DNA of 64,000 bases from Azospirillum lipoferum 4B (GTDB lineage Bacteria; Pseudomonadota; Alphaproteobacteria; Azospirillales; Azospirillaceae). The stretch lies in the NCBI RefSeq assembly GCF_000283655.1, contig NC_016622.1, forward strand, positions 818,501 through 882,500, read 5' to 3'. The notes beneath the pieces were generated by a model, which was given only the letters and a program-made list of their open reading frames with translations, made no database searches and was not told the origin of the DNA. Both the position numbers and the translations under genes were made by a program. Each line of letters opens with the position of its first letter. Within the stretch, counting starts at the first letter, position 1. Of this stretch, positions 19,363 to 28,236 are shown piece after piece.

Positions 19363-19542
19363 GTCCGAACTCCGTCCAAGAGGGTCCATTTGCACGAAAG
19401 TTAGCCATGACACGGTATTGTGCAGATTGGCATGCCGCAATTATAATAGTTGGAAGTTCTCGTTGCTGAATCGGCAACGGCATGGTTCATGGTGCTGATA
19501 TTCAGTGATCTTACCAAATCGGCGTCGTCGAGGGGAAACGCC
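19363..19542. promoter_or_regulatory. Divergent promoter region between peptide operon and LysR gene
   Basis: A 180-base gap between two divergent genes. It includes an AT-rich stretch with TATAAT on the plus strand at 19442-19447 and, because the stretch is near-palindromic, a TATAAT on the minus strand as well. Convincing -35 boxes at proper spacing are not seen. The arrangement is typical for a LysR regulator and its target, but the operator itself is not identified. Confidence 0.4.
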
Positions 19543-20460
19543 ATGAACGCCACCGCGCTCCGTTATTTCCTTGAGGTCGCCCGCACCGGCTCCATCGCCG
19601 ACGCCTCGGCCCGGCTGCATGTCGCCTCCTCCGCCATCAGCCGGCAGATCGCCCATCTCGAAGCCGATCTCGGCGTCGAATTGTTCGAACGCCGGCCGCG
19701 CGGAATGGTGCCGAGCTATGCCGGCGACCTGCTCGCCCGCCATGCCCAGCGCCTGTTCCTGGAGGAAGAGGCCATCGTGACCGAGTTGAAGCGGTTGCGC
19801 GGGCTGGCCAGCGGACGGGTGCGTGTCGCCGCGACCGAGGGATTCGGCATGAGCCTGATCCCGGCGGCCATCCGCAGCTTCCGCGACCGCCATCCCGGCA
19901 TCCGCATCGAACTGCGCGTCGTCGCACCGGCGGCCGTCACCCGCATGGTGCGGGAGGGAGAGGTCGATATCGGCGCCACCTTCTCCTTCGCCCCCGAACC
20001 GGGGGTCAGGGCGATGGGGGAAGGCCGGGCGCCGGTCCTGGCGGTGATGGCGAAGGACCATCCGCTGGCCGGCCAGCCCGTCGTGTCGCTGGCCCAGCTG
20101 GCCCGTGAAGCCATCGCGCTGCCGGAAAAGGACACCACCGTGCGGCAGCTGTTCGATATCGCCTGCGGCCTGGCCGGGGTCGTGATCGAACCGGTGCTGG
20201 TTTCAAACTACATCGCCGGGCTGTGGGCCTTTGCAGCGGAAGGCGGCGGCATCACCGTCGCAAGTCCCTTCACCGTCCATTCCAGCACGGTGGGCCATCC
20301 GGTGGCGTCGGTCCCGATCGACTCTCCCACACTCGACCAGCGCTATTACCAGATCCAGACCATGCTCGGCCGCCATCTGCCGGAGGCGGTGTATGCCTTT
20401 GCGACCCACCTGACCGGCATCATCAAGCGCCTGGACCGCAGTGCCGAAGCGCCGATCTGA
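19543..20460 (+). CDS. LysR-family transcriptional regulator
   Basis: A 305-residue LysR regulator. The ATG at 19543 is chosen because GAGGGGAAA precedes it and MNATALRYFLEVARTGSIAD starts the usual winged helix; the frame is open further upstream but without LysR features. The HTH continues with ASSAISRQIAHLEADLGVEL. The effector domain begins near GRVRVAATEGFGMSLIPAA. Divergent from the peptide transporter operon, which is the likely target. Confidence 0.93.
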   Translation: MNATALRYFLEVARTGSIADASARLHVASSAISRQIAHLEADLGVELFERRPRGMVPSYAGDLLARHAQRLFLEEEAIVTELKRLRGLASGRVRVAATEGFGMSLIPAAIRSFRDRHPGIRIELRVVAPAAVTRMVREGEVDIGATFSFAPEPGVRAMGEGRAPVLAVMAKDHPLAGQPVVSLAQLAREAIALPEKDTTVRQLFDIACGLAGVVIEPVLVSNYIAGLWAFAAEGGGITVASPFTVHSSTVGHPVASVPIDSPTLDQRYYQIQTMLGRHLPEAVYAFATHLTGIIKRLDRSAEAPI

Positions 20461-20627
20461 GGTGGGGTGATGTGGCGGCGGCCCTTCCACCTTCTGGGAT
20501 CGGTGGCAAACCAATGCCGTCGCCGGGAGATCGCGGCGTTGGGGCATATGGTGAGGCTGATGCCGCCCGCCTGCGTCAAACCGCACGTGAAGCAGGCGCG
20601 ATCTGCGAAGCGGTCACGCGCCCGGCC

Positions 20628-21407
20628 CTACGCACCGTTGGCGATCTGGCGCCGCACCTCGTCGGCAATGGGATGCAGGAGCGCTTGTGTATCGGCGGGG
20701 CCGACCAAGCTGTAGCCCATGCCCTTGACCGCCCATGAAAAGCCGCTGGCAGCCTGCCGGCTCAAGGGCTGCATCGGGACGTCGCGATCCACCGCCATGG
20801 GGCGGCTCAGCATGACCAGACGCATGCCACGGTCATCGTCATACATGAAGAGCGCCGCCGGCCCGTGCGGGGTCGCGACGACACGTCCGCCCATGAAGCG
20901 GTAGCCCGACGCTTCGAGGTTCGGAATCCCGACCTGCCGTCCCAGACGGGTGGAAATCCAATTGGCGAGTTCGGTGCCGGCGTCGGCACGCAGTTCGACG
21001 GGACGCAGGCGGTCAGGGCTGTAGACGACGTAATTGTCCGCAGCCTCCTGGCCGAGCGAGGCGACGCCTTGCCGTGGCGGATCGGACAACCCCCGCAGCG
21101 TCCAGCCGCCGGCGCCGCCGAACCCCAACAATACGGCCGCCGCCGCGGCGGCCCACCACGGCAAGCGGGATCGGCGTTCCTGGCGTTCCACGATGTGTCT
21201 GACGTTGAGCGCCGCGGGAACCGGTTCGTCGGCGATCGGCAAGAGCAGGGCTCTGAGATCGTCGCGTTGGGCGGCATAGCCCGACACGCGCTCCGCCACC
21301 TCGGGATGGGTCTCCAGATAGGCCGCCACCTCCGCCTGCCGGACCGGATCGAGGCGCTGGTCGACGAAGGCGTTTAGATCGTCCTCGGTGATCGGACGGC
21401 TGATCAT
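20628..21407 (-). CDS. Membrane anti-sigma factor
   Basis: A 259-residue protein with a cytoplasmic N-terminal zinc-less anti-sigma domain (ITEDDLNAFVDQRLD, AAYLETHPEVAERV) and one membrane span (WWAAAAAAVLLGFGGAGGW). The periplasmic C-terminal domain contains GYRFMGGRVVATPHGPAALF and a GFSWAVKGMGYSLVGP motif. It starts within the stop of the ECF sigma gene (ATGA), so the two are translationally coupled. It presumably sequesters that sigma factor until an envelope signal arrives. A paralogue with the same architecture is at 55125-56075. Confidence 0.85.
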   Translation of the reverse strand: MISRPITEDDLNAFVDQRLDPVRQAEVAAYLETHPEVAERVSGYAAQRDDLRALLLPIADEPVPAALNVRHIVERQERRSRLPWWAAAAAAVLLGFGGAGGWTLRGLSDPPRQGVASLGQEAADNYVVYSPDRLRPVELRADAGTELANWISTRLGRQVGIPNLEASGYRFMGGRVVATPHGPAALFMYDDDRGMRLVMLSRPMAVDRDVPMQPLSRQAASGFSWAVKGMGYSLVGPADTQALLHPIADEVRRQIANGA

Positions 21408-21922
21408 TTCACCCTCCGCAAATGGGACCGTCCGGCAGCTTCGGCCGGCATCTCCTTGATGCTTTTCAGCAGCTTTTCGCGCGCACGCGACAGTCGCGAC
21501 ATGACGGTCCCTATCGGCACATCCAGAACCCTGGCCGCATCCGCATAGGAGAGGTCTTCTATGCTGACAAGCAGAATGACCGCGCGCTGGTCCTCGGGAA
21601 GTGCTTCGAGCGCACGCAACAGGGCGCGGTGATGCAGGCCATCCTCCTGCGACGCGGGCGTCGAGAGCCAATTCTCGGCGGACTCGACGTCGATGTCCGA
21701 GGATCGTGTGGACCTGCGCTTCAATTCGGTCATGGCGAGGTTGTGCAGGATGGTGAAGACCCATCCGCGGGTGTCGCCGCCGACCCGGCGCTGGTTCCAG
21801 TGGGCGATGGCGCGTTCCAGGCAGTCCTGGACCAGATCGTCGGCCGCCGTGCGATCGCGGAGCAGCGAGCGCGCGTATCGGCGAAGCGCCGGTATGAGGG
21901 GTTCAAGCAGTTCGATCATCAT
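21404..21922 (-). CDS. ECF-type RNA polymerase sigma factor
   Basis: A 172-residue ECF sigma. Region 2 is LIPALRRYARSLLRDRTAAD with DLVQDCLERA and DTRGWVFTILHNLAM; region 4 is EALPEDQRAVILLVSIEDLS, then YADAARVLDVPIGTVMSRLS. Two consecutive Met codons (21920-21922 and 21917-21919) are possible starts; the first is used. It is followed by its anti-sigma gene and lies about 70 bases downstream of the beta-propeller gene, with which it may be co-transcribed. Confidence 0.92.
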   Translation of the reverse strand: MMIELLEPLIPALRRYARSLLRDRTAADDLVQDCLERAIAHWNQRRVGGDTRGWVFTILHNLAMTELKRRSTRSSDIDVESAENWLSTPASQEDGLHHRALLRALEALPEDQRAVILLVSIEDLSYADAARVLDVPIGTVMSRLSRAREKLLKSIKEMPAEAAGRSHLRRVK

Positions 21923-21995
21923 CGGGCATCGTGCGACCATGAATGCTGGGTCCCAAGCCGGCCCGCCTCCGGTTCGAGGGCGGGCCGGCCGCCTG

Positions 21996-23459
21996 TCACC
22001 GCGCCTGGATCTGGACGACGGCACCGGGCTGTGCCGCCGTGCCCTCGGTTATGACCAGATACCGCTTCTCGGCTTTCGCGGTGCTCTGCACGATCTGCCG
22101 GATCGGTCCGGCTGTGTTGACGATTGCCGATCCGGCCGGATTCGTCATGAACGCGGCGAGCGGCTGCAGCGTACCCTTGCCGGTTTCGGTCTCGGCCAGC
22201 GCCAGCACATAGGGCTTTCTGGGTTCGAGGTTCGTCACGGCGGCCTGGAGAACCTGGATCAGCCCCTGGTCGAACAGCGTCACCGTCGTGACGGCCTTGC
22301 CGGGCTTTCCGTTCGCCGAGACCGCGAGGTCGAGATGCGTCGCCTGCCCGGCGCCCCCGAGGGGGGTCAGGTTGTCGGTTCCCGCACCTTCGGGCACGGC
22401 CTCGGGCACATAGACGATCGCCTGCGGCGCCTGGCCGACCGGCACGGTCGCGATCACCGTGTTCGTCATGGTGTCGATCGCAGCCATAGCGTCCGCATTC
22501 TCCAGCCCGACATAGATGCGGCTGCCGTCGCCGGACGGCCAGATGCCATGCGGCAGGTTGCCGACGGGAATCGTTGCGACATGCTCGAAGCTGTCGGTGC
22601 GAAACACCTTGACCTCGTTCAGGCCGCCGATGGTGACGTAGGCGAACGTCCCATTGGCGTTGTGCGCGAAATTGACGTGGTTGGTGATCGGGCCGGTGTC
22701 GAGCGTCTTGATCGGGTCGAATGGTGGCTGGGCATTGAAGACCTGCGTCTTGCCGATATCCTTCAGGGTGAGCCAGACCTGCCGGCCATCCGGGGTCGCC
22801 GCGATGTTGGGACAGAAGGGGCTGGCCTGCTGGATGCGCGCGACGATCCGGTGATCCGCCACGCTGACGACGTCCGTCTCCGGGTTGAAGGAGGAGCAGA
22901 TGTAGCCGTATTTTCCGTCCGGCGAGAAGATCTGCATGCCGGGACCGTTGGGCGTCTTGATCCGGGTCTTCTCTTCGAAGGTCTTTGCATCGAGGACGGC
23001 GACATAGTTCTCGCCCCGCACCGTGACCCAGACCTCGCTGCCGTCCGGGGTGAAGAACGCCTCGTGAGGCGAGCGCCCGACATAGGTGGTGTGCTTGACC
23101 GTATTGGTGGCCGTATCGATGAAGCTGACCGAATTGGAGCCGATCGACACGACCGCGATGGTCTTGCGGTCGGGGGAGAAACCCATGCCATGGACCAGCA
23201 CCTGTCCCTTGTAGAGCGGGCTGAAGTTCGCCGGCTGCGGGTCTCCCAGGCGAATGACGCCGAGCAGCTTGTTGTCGACGGGATCGATGACCGAAACCGT
23301 GTTCGAGAACTGTTCGGCCGCATAGACGCGATCGCGGTGGCTGATCGGAAAATCCGGCGCCGTGCCGGCGTAGGGTGCTTGCCCGGCATAGGCGGGCAGA
23401 TGTCCCGCAAGCATCGAGCCGGCGATCATCGCCAGGGTGGAAAGCAGACGGATCTTCAT
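21996..23459 (-). CDS. Secreted YVTN-type beta-propeller protein
   Basis: A 487-residue protein with a signal peptide (MKIRLLSTLAMIAGSMLAGH). Repeated blades of the YVTN/cytochrome-D1-like type are evident: VYAAEQFSNTVSVIDPVDNK, IAVVSIGSNSVSFIDTATNT, VWVTVRGENYVAVLDA, and IYVGLENADAMAAIDTMTNT. Conserved blade elements include FSPDG and PDGRQVW. It is periplasmic or extracellular; a redox or metal-handling role is possible but unproven. Its ATG overlaps the stop of the DUF305 gene, indicating coupled expression. Confidence 0.85.
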   Translation of the reverse strand: MKIRLLSTLAMIAGSMLAGHLPAYAGQAPYAGTAPDFPISHRDRVYAAEQFSNTVSVIDPVDNKLLGVIRLGDPQPANFSPLYKGQVLVHGMGFSPDRKTIAVVSIGSNSVSFIDTATNTVKHTTYVGRSPHEAFFTPDGSEVWVTVRGENYVAVLDAKTFEEKTRIKTPNGPGMQIFSPDGKYGYICSSFNPETDVVSVADHRIVARIQQASPFCPNIAATPDGRQVWLTLKDIGKTQVFNAQPPFDPIKTLDTGPITNHVNFAHNANGTFAYVTIGGLNEVKVFRTDSFEHVATIPVGNLPHGIWPSGDGSRIYVGLENADAMAAIDTMTNTVIATVPVGQAPQAIVYVPEAVPEGAGTDNLTPLGGAGQATHLDLAVSANGKPGKAVTTVTLFDQGLIQVLQAAVTNLEPRKPYVLALAETETGKGTLQPLAAFMTNPAGSAIVNTAGPIRQIVQSTAKAEKRYLVITEGTAAQPGAVVQIQAR

Positions 23460-23986
23460 TGGGGCTGACCCTCTTTCATATGCATGTGCATCGGAGACGG
23501 AGGGGTCTGCGAGGCGGATGCTTGAGGCGGGACTTGCGGCGGTGAGATCTGGGGCGGTGAGATCTGGGGCCGTGAAACCTGGGTCGGTACCGGCACGGAC
23601 GGCGGCAGCGGCTGGCCCAAGGCCATGCGCATGGCGGCGATCTCCTGCTGCTGCTCGACGATGATCTCCTGCGCGATGCGCCGAAGCTGCTCGTTCTTCC
23701 CGTACCGCAGTTGGGCGAGCGCCATGTCGATCGCGCCCTGGTGATGGGGAATCATCATCGCCGCGAAATCGGCGTCGACGTCGCCCGTTGGCTTCACCGC
23801 CATATCGGACATCATTCTGTCCATAGCGGCGCTGTTTTCCGCCAGGAACGGCGCTTCGTCGTCGAGCGCCGATGCCATGGCCGGCCCGGCTGAGTGTGCG
23901 TGGGCAGTTTGGGCACCGGCCAGCGTCGACGCGGCCATTCCCGTTGTCAGGGCGAGGGCCACGGCTATCAATATCGGATATCGCAT
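23456..23986 (-). CDS. DUF305-family periplasmic protein
   Basis: A 176-residue protein with a signal peptide (ILIAVALALTTGMAASTLAG). The DUF305 core is seen as FAAMMIPHHQGAIDMALAQL and EIIVEQQQEIAAMRMAL, with the His pair of MIPHHQG. A proline-rich tail contains three short SPPQI-type repeats from a 15-bp tandem repeat (23541-23585), and the C-terminus is Met/His-rich (PMHMHMK), suggesting metal binding, perhaps copper. First gene of a four-gene set with the beta-propeller and the sigma/anti-sigma pair. Confidence 0.88.
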   Translation of the reverse strand: MRYPILIAVALALTTGMAASTLAGAQTAHAHSAGPAMASALDDEAPFLAENSAAMDRMMSDMAVKPTGDVDADFAAMMIPHHQGAIDMALAQLRYGKNEQLRRIAQEIIVEQQQEIAAMRMALGQPLPPSVPVPTQVSRPQISPPQISPPQVPPQASASQTPPSPMHMHMKEGQPQ

Positions 23987-24173
23987 AGGAGGCTCTTCGG
24001 TCTGTCTCGTCGCGGTCTCGACGGGGTGGACTGGCCGGCCATACGATTATTCCGCGCGGCGTCGATTATTTTTATGCAAACGATGGGGCGTTCATCCGAC
24101 GGGGTGCTGAATCGGGCCGTTCTTGAGGAGTGTGGATCGTCAGCCGGCGCGAGGCCCGCCATGGACTCGAGCG
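23987..24173. other. Intergenic region before IS256 remnant
   Basis: Together with 24422-24668 this makes a gene-poor stretch of about 680 bases around an IS256 remnant. The first part should hold the promoter of the DUF305 operon; no clear -35/-10 pair was picked out. The stretch 24480-24670 contains partial IS-end-like sequence (TTTGTCGGGAAACCCGCC, twice in variant form near 24546 and 24598) but no gene. Confidence 0.4.
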
Positions 24174-24421
24174 TCAGCTATCGGTACGGCGCTTGACCTC
24201 CTTGTTCAGGCGCTCGATGGGATTTGTGCTGTGCAATTCGGTACGGAGCGCCCGTTCTGGCGGACCTCGAGGCGGGTGGGGCGCGTATCGCTGCGTTCGT
24301 GACGCGCGGCGCCGATCAGCGCCTCGACCTCTAAGTCCATCAACCGGTGCAACGCCTGCTCGGCAATCGCGCGCAGGAAATCGCCGTCGGTGCTCTTCTG
24401 GATCTGCTCGATCAGTGCCAT
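24174..24421 (-). pseudogene. IS256-family transposase remnant (internal deletion)
   Basis: The N-terminus of an IS256-type transposase, MALIEQIQKSTDGDFLRAIA then MDLEVEALIGAARHERSDTR, is followed almost at once, in a shifted frame, by the C-terminal motif LHSTNPIERLNKEVKRRTDS and a stop. That motif contains the catalytic Glu of the family. About 300 residues between them are missing, so this is an inactive deletion product. Confidence 0.82.
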
Positions 24422-24668
24422 GACGTGAGTCGCGTGTGGCAACTCGACCTTACCGAAGATGCGCGATGGCCACCTCACGCTGCCCCGTCACCGCCCGAGG
24501 GGCGGAGGATCGGGCGCATTTTCCACCACGTCCCTGGACGTTGGCTTTGTCGGGAAACCCGCCCGACAAGCATTGTGTCCGGAAAGCCGCCGTCAACGCG
24601 GGTTTCCGGACAATTGGGCGGCTGGCCGCCAAACGGCGGCTTCGCCGACAAGGGCATGCCGTCCTTGT

Positions 24669-25382
24669 TCAGAACCTGGCTTTTCCGATCGAAGCCCCAC
24701 CGTCGACATGAATCGTCTGGCCGGTGATGAAGCCCGCCTCGTCGGACAGGAGAAAGGCGATCGCCGCCGCAACTTCATCGGGCTTGGCGAAGCGGCCCAT
24801 CGGCACACCTGCGAGATATCGTGCCTCGCCGATGCTGCCGGGCGGATTGTTGGCACGAAACAACTCGGTTTCGGTTGGACCCGGCGACACAGCGTTCACG
24901 GTGATCCCGTTGCCGGCCAGTTCCAGTGCCCAACTTCGTGCAAAGCTGACCAAAGCGGCCTTTGCCGCGGCATAGGCGGTGCGCTCCACGGCACCCAGCA
25001 CGGTAAGGCTCGATATGTTGACGATCCGGCCCCAGCCGCGCGCCTTCATTGCCGGCAATGCCGCCTGGGCCGCCGTCAGCGCCGGGTGGAGATTGAGCCG
25101 CAGCACTTCGTCCAGCACCGCCGGGTCAACCGCGCCGAGCGGCTGCGGGCGGACGAGTCCGACATTGTTGACCACGCCATCGACGGCATGACGCGTGACG
25201 ACGTCCGCGAGTGTGCCGGCCGCCGTATCGCCGGCCATGTCGAGCGGGTAGAGCGTTCCCGGAAAATCATCGGTCAAGGTGCGCGCGATGCCGATGACGG
25301 CGTGACCGTGCGCGGCGAGCCGATGCGCGAGCGCCAGGCCGATGCCCTTGCTGGCACCGGTGATCAGGAAGCTGCGTTTCAT
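24669..25382 (-). CDS. SDR-family oxidoreductase
   Basis: A 237-residue short-chain dehydrogenase. The NAD(P)-binding motif is ITGASKGIGLALAHRLAAHG; VNNVGLVRP corresponds to the NNAG motif; the catalytic residues are Ser in VNISSLTVLG and Tyr/Lys in YAAAKAALVSFA. The C-terminal VSPGPTETELFRANNPPGS and ITGQTIHVDGG are typical of the family. Substrate unknown. It is followed upstream (on the same strand) by a peroxiredoxin-like gene 69 bases away. Confidence 0.9.
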   Translation of the reverse strand: MKRSFLITGASKGIGLALAHRLAAHGHAVIGIARTLTDDFPGTLYPLDMAGDTAAGTLADVVTRHAVDGVVNNVGLVRPQPLGAVDPAVLDEVLRLNLHPALTAAQAALPAMKARGWGRIVNISSLTVLGAVERTAYAAAKAALVSFARSWALELAGNGITVNAVSPGPTETELFRANNPPGSIGEARYLAGVPMGRFAKPDEVAAAIAFLLSDEAGFITGQTIHVDGGASIGKARF

Positions 25383-25451
25383 CGTTGATCTCCAGCCCCC
25401 GCTCCAGTGTTGGGTTGGGGGCGTTATTGACGCGAGGGGAATTGACAGGGG

Positions 25452-26144
25452 TCAGGCGGCCGCCGTCCGGCTGGCGCTGCGCAGTGCCGGCAGCATGTCT
25501 TCGGGCTCGGGGCGGCGGGTGTAGTCCGGATTGACCTCGGCATAGAGGATCGTGCCGTCCTGTCCGATGACGAAGCGGGCCGGCATCGGCAAGGTCCAGT
25601 TCGCATCGCCGTTGAACGCCGGCAGGTCGTTCTTCAGCCCCTTGTACAGCTCGACCAGATAATCGGGCAGCGCGAAGCGCAGGCCAAATGCGGCGGCGAC
25701 GTCGTTGCCCGGATCCGACAGGATCGGGAAATCGAGCGCGTTTTGGCGCACCGACTTGCGGCTGTTCGGGGCCGTCTGCGGCGAGATGGCGACCAGATTC
25801 GCACCGAACGACAGGAAGGTCGGCAACGCCGCCTGCAACGACTGCAGCTCCATGTTGCAGTAGGGGCACCAGACGCCGCGGTAGAAGCTGACCACCAGCG
25901 GTCCCTCCGCCAGAAGTGCGGCGGACGACACCGCCTTGCCGTCGGGATCGTCGAGCGTGAAGGCGGGGGCCTTGTCCCCTGCCTTGAGCGCAAGGCCGGC
26001 GGCGCCCGAGGCGATCAGTTCGGCGGTGGCGCGGTGCATCGTCTCGATCGCCGAGCGAGGGACGTTGTAGGGCGGCTTGCCCGCCTGGAAATCGGCCTTG
26101 AAGGCGTCAAGCTTGTCCTGAAGCGACTTATGGGGGAGCGACAT
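25452..26144 (-). CDS. Peroxiredoxin-like (AhpC/TSA) protein
   Basis: A 230-residue thioredoxin-fold protein. The redox motif FYRGVWCPYCNMELQ carries a Cys pair in the CxxC arrangement, preceded by the AhpC-like GDKAPAFTLDDPDG. Downstream, PMPARFVIGQDGTILYAEVN is the conserved cis-Pro region. It probably reduces peroxides or disulfides in the cytoplasm. It lies between the SDR gene and a truncated GST-like gene, divergent from a LysR regulator. Confidence 0.88.
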   Translation of the reverse strand: MSLPHKSLQDKLDAFKADFQAGKPPYNVPRSAIETMHRATAELIASGAAGLALKAGDKAPAFTLDDPDGKAVSSAALLAEGPLVVSFYRGVWCPYCNMELQSLQAALPTFLSFGANLVAISPQTAPNSRKSVRQNALDFPILSDPGNDVAAAFGLRFALPDYLVELYKGLKNDLPAFNGDANWTLPMPARFVIGQDGTILYAEVNPDYTRRPEPEDMLPALRSASRTAAA

Positions 26145-26184
26145 GGGGAAGTCCTCTGTCGTATGGAGTCGAGGGAAATGCGGA

Positions 26185-26454
26185 TCAGCCGTTCGCGGCG
26201 GCGGAGCGGGCGACCTCGGCCGCGCTGATGCCTTCCAGCGCCCGGCCGTAACCGGCGCCTTCGTCGACGATCCGGCGCAGCTTCTGCGTCAGCGCGATGC
26301 GCGTGTGGCGGCTGGTGAGCGGCGGCAGCCTGCCGGTCTTCTGTTCGCCCTGGCGGATGTTGACGGGTTTCAGGACATGGGAGAGGTCCATCTCCTCCAA
26401 GGCCGCCGGAACCTTGACGCTGTTCGGCGTGGCAAACCCACAAAGCTCGATCAT
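26185..26454 (-). CDS. Truncated glutathione S-transferase-like protein
   Basis: An 89-residue frame. The first 40 residues, MIELCGFATPNSVKVPAALE and VLKPVNIRQGEQK, look like the first half of a GST thioredoxin-fold domain. The remainder (LTSRHTRIALTQKLRRIVDE and YGRALEGISAAEVARSAA) does not match the rest of GST, and the alpha-helical domain is missing. It may be a deletion remnant or a small derived protein. Translation seems possible: GGGAGAAG lies upstream of the ATG. Confidence 0.5.
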   Translation of the reverse strand: MIELCGFATPNSVKVPAALEEMDLSHVLKPVNIRQGEQKTGRLPPLTSRHTRIALTQKLRRIVDEGAGYGRALEGISAAEVARSAAANG

Positions 26455-26563
26455 GTTCGCTTCTCCCTTGCAGCGTCGCCGCCGATGGGAGAGTTATCGC
26501 CATTCCAATCTCCGGGCGGCAGCCCGGCCGGAGCGATAACGGCAATTCCCGTCAGGAATAACG

Positions 26564-27511
26564 ATGGACCGATTGCAGGCGATGGCCAGCTTCGTGCGGG
26601 TGGTGGAGACCGGCTCCTTTTCGGGCGCGGCGCGGCAGCTGGGGGTTGGCCAGCCGGCCATCTCCAAGACCATCGCGCAGCTGGAGGAGCGATTGCAGGT
26701 GCGCCTGCTGCTGCGGTCGACGCATGGCCTGACGCCCACCGAAGCGGGACTGCGCTTTTACGAGCGCGCCCGGCTCGCCATCCGGGAGGCCGATGAAGCG
26801 GAACAGGAGGCGCGGGGTGCCGGTGCGGGCCTGTCGGGCCGGTTGCGGATCTGCGCGGCGACCACCTTCGCCCGGCTGCTGATCGTGCCGCGGCTGCCCG
26901 AATTCCTGAGCCGTCATCCGGCGTTGGACATGGAGGTGATTCTGGACGACCGGGTGATCGATCTGGTGTCCGAGGGGATCGACGTTGCGCTGCGCATGGG
27001 CACGCTGTCGGACTCGACGGCGGTGGCCCGGCGGATCGCCAGCGGTGGCCGCTCTGTCGTGGCGACGCCCGCCTATCTTGCCCGCGCGGGCGTGCCGCGC
27101 ACCCCGGCCGACCTCGCCGATCATGACGCGGTGGTCTACAGCCAGCTCAGCAACAGCTGGGCTTTCCGGCAGGGCGGAACCGAAGCGTCGGTCGTGGTGC
27201 GCGGCCGGCTGCGGGTCAGCGCGGCGGAAGGAATCCGGGCGGCGGTGCTGGCCGATCTGGGGCTGGCGGTGGCGTCCGACTGGATGTTCGGTCCCGAGCT
27301 TGCAAACGGTTCGGTGCGGCGCGTGCTGGAAGACTGGACGCTGCCGCCGGTCGACCTGTGGGCGGTGTTTCCCACCGGCCGGCTGGCCAGCACCAAGGCG
27401 CGCGCCTTCGCCGAGTTCGTCGCCGCCATCGTGAACGGCGACGATGCGCCTGCGGAGGAAGCGGAGTCCGGGGAACGCCATTTCAACGGCGGTCATTCCC
27501 AGGAGGCATAG
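26564..27511 (+). CDS. LysR-family transcriptional regulator
   Basis: A 315-residue regulator with the LysR winged helix MDRLQAMASFVRVVETGSFS and GVGQPAISKTIAQLEERL. The effector domain runs from about residue 90 (GRLRICAATTFARLLIVPRL). It is the CrgA/PtxR-like subgroup in style. It is divergent from the GST/peroxiredoxin/SDR genes and upstream of a carboxymuconolactone decarboxylase-like gene and a second SDR, the most likely targets. Confidence 0.92.
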   Translation: MDRLQAMASFVRVVETGSFSGAARQLGVGQPAISKTIAQLEERLQVRLLLRSTHGLTPTEAGLRFYERARLAIREADEAEQEARGAGAGLSGRLRICAATTFARLLIVPRLPEFLSRHPALDMEVILDDRVIDLVSEGIDVALRMGTLSDSTAVARRIASGGRSVVATPAYLARAGVPRTPADLADHDAVVYSQLSNSWAFRQGGTEASVVVRGRLRVSAAEGIRAAVLADLGLAVASDWMFGPELANGSVRRVLEDWTLPPVDLWAVFPTGRLASTKARAFAEFVAAIVNGDDAPAEEAESGERHFNGGHSQEA

Positions 27512-27603
27512 GCATTAGTCGCGCAGCCCGCCTACGCGCCGCCTCTGGATTGGGTCAGGGTCCGATCCGTCGAACGCAACCGACGGAACAAGGAACCGCC
27601 ACC

Positions 27604-28164
27604 ATGACCCAGTTCACCAGCCACACCCTCGATACCGCCCCGGATGGCGCAAAGCCGATTTTCGAGGGCGTGAAGGCCGCTTTCGGCTTCGTGCCCAACC
27701 TGCAGTCCTATATGGCGGAATCGCCGGAACTGCTGGCCGGCTATACGGCGCTGTGGGATCTGTTCGCCAAGACCACGCTCACCGTCCATGAGCAGCAGGT
27801 CGTGTATCTGACCGCCAATTTCGAGAACGAGTGCCACTATTGCATGGCCGGTCACACCACGCTCGCCCGGATGCAGAAGATGGGCGAGGACGTGATCGCC
27901 GCGCTGCGGGCCGGCAGCGAACTGCCCGACGCCCGGCTGGAGGCTCTGCACCGCTTCACCACGCTGGTGGTCCGCAATCGCGGCTGGGTCGCCGACGCGG
28001 ACGTCGATGATTTCCTGGCGGCCGGCTTCACCCGCCGCAACGTCCTGGAGGTGGTGCTCGGCGTCGCCACCAAGGTGATGAGCAACTACACCAACCACAT
28101 CACCCACACGCCGCTCGACGCCTTCATGAAGGGCAACGAGTGGAGCAAGCCGGCCCGTGCCTGA
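27604..28164 (+). CDS. Carboxymuconolactone decarboxylase / AhpD-like protein
   Basis: A 186-residue alpha-helical protein of the CMD/AhpD superfamily. The redox/proton-relay motif is NECHYCMAGHTTLARMQKMG, with the CxxC pair and following His. The N-terminal FVPNLQSYMAESPELLAGY is typical of the peroxidase-related subgroup. Its likely role is alkylhydroperoxidase-like reduction. It starts at the ATG at 27604 after GGAAC; the frame is open upstream but carries no family features. Confidence 0.88.
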   Translation: MTQFTSHTLDTAPDGAKPIFEGVKAAFGFVPNLQSYMAESPELLAGYTALWDLFAKTTLTVHEQQVVYLTANFENECHYCMAGHTTLARMQKMGEDVIAALRAGSELPDARLEALHRFTTLVVRNRGWVADADVDDFLAAGFTRRNVLEVVLGVATKVMSNYTNHITHTPLDAFMKGNEWSKPARA

Positions 28165-28236
28165 CACAGGGCGGAGCGCCGTTCTCGTCACGCACCCGAC
28201 AGGTCTCGTCACCGAATCGATCCATATGGGGTTGAC

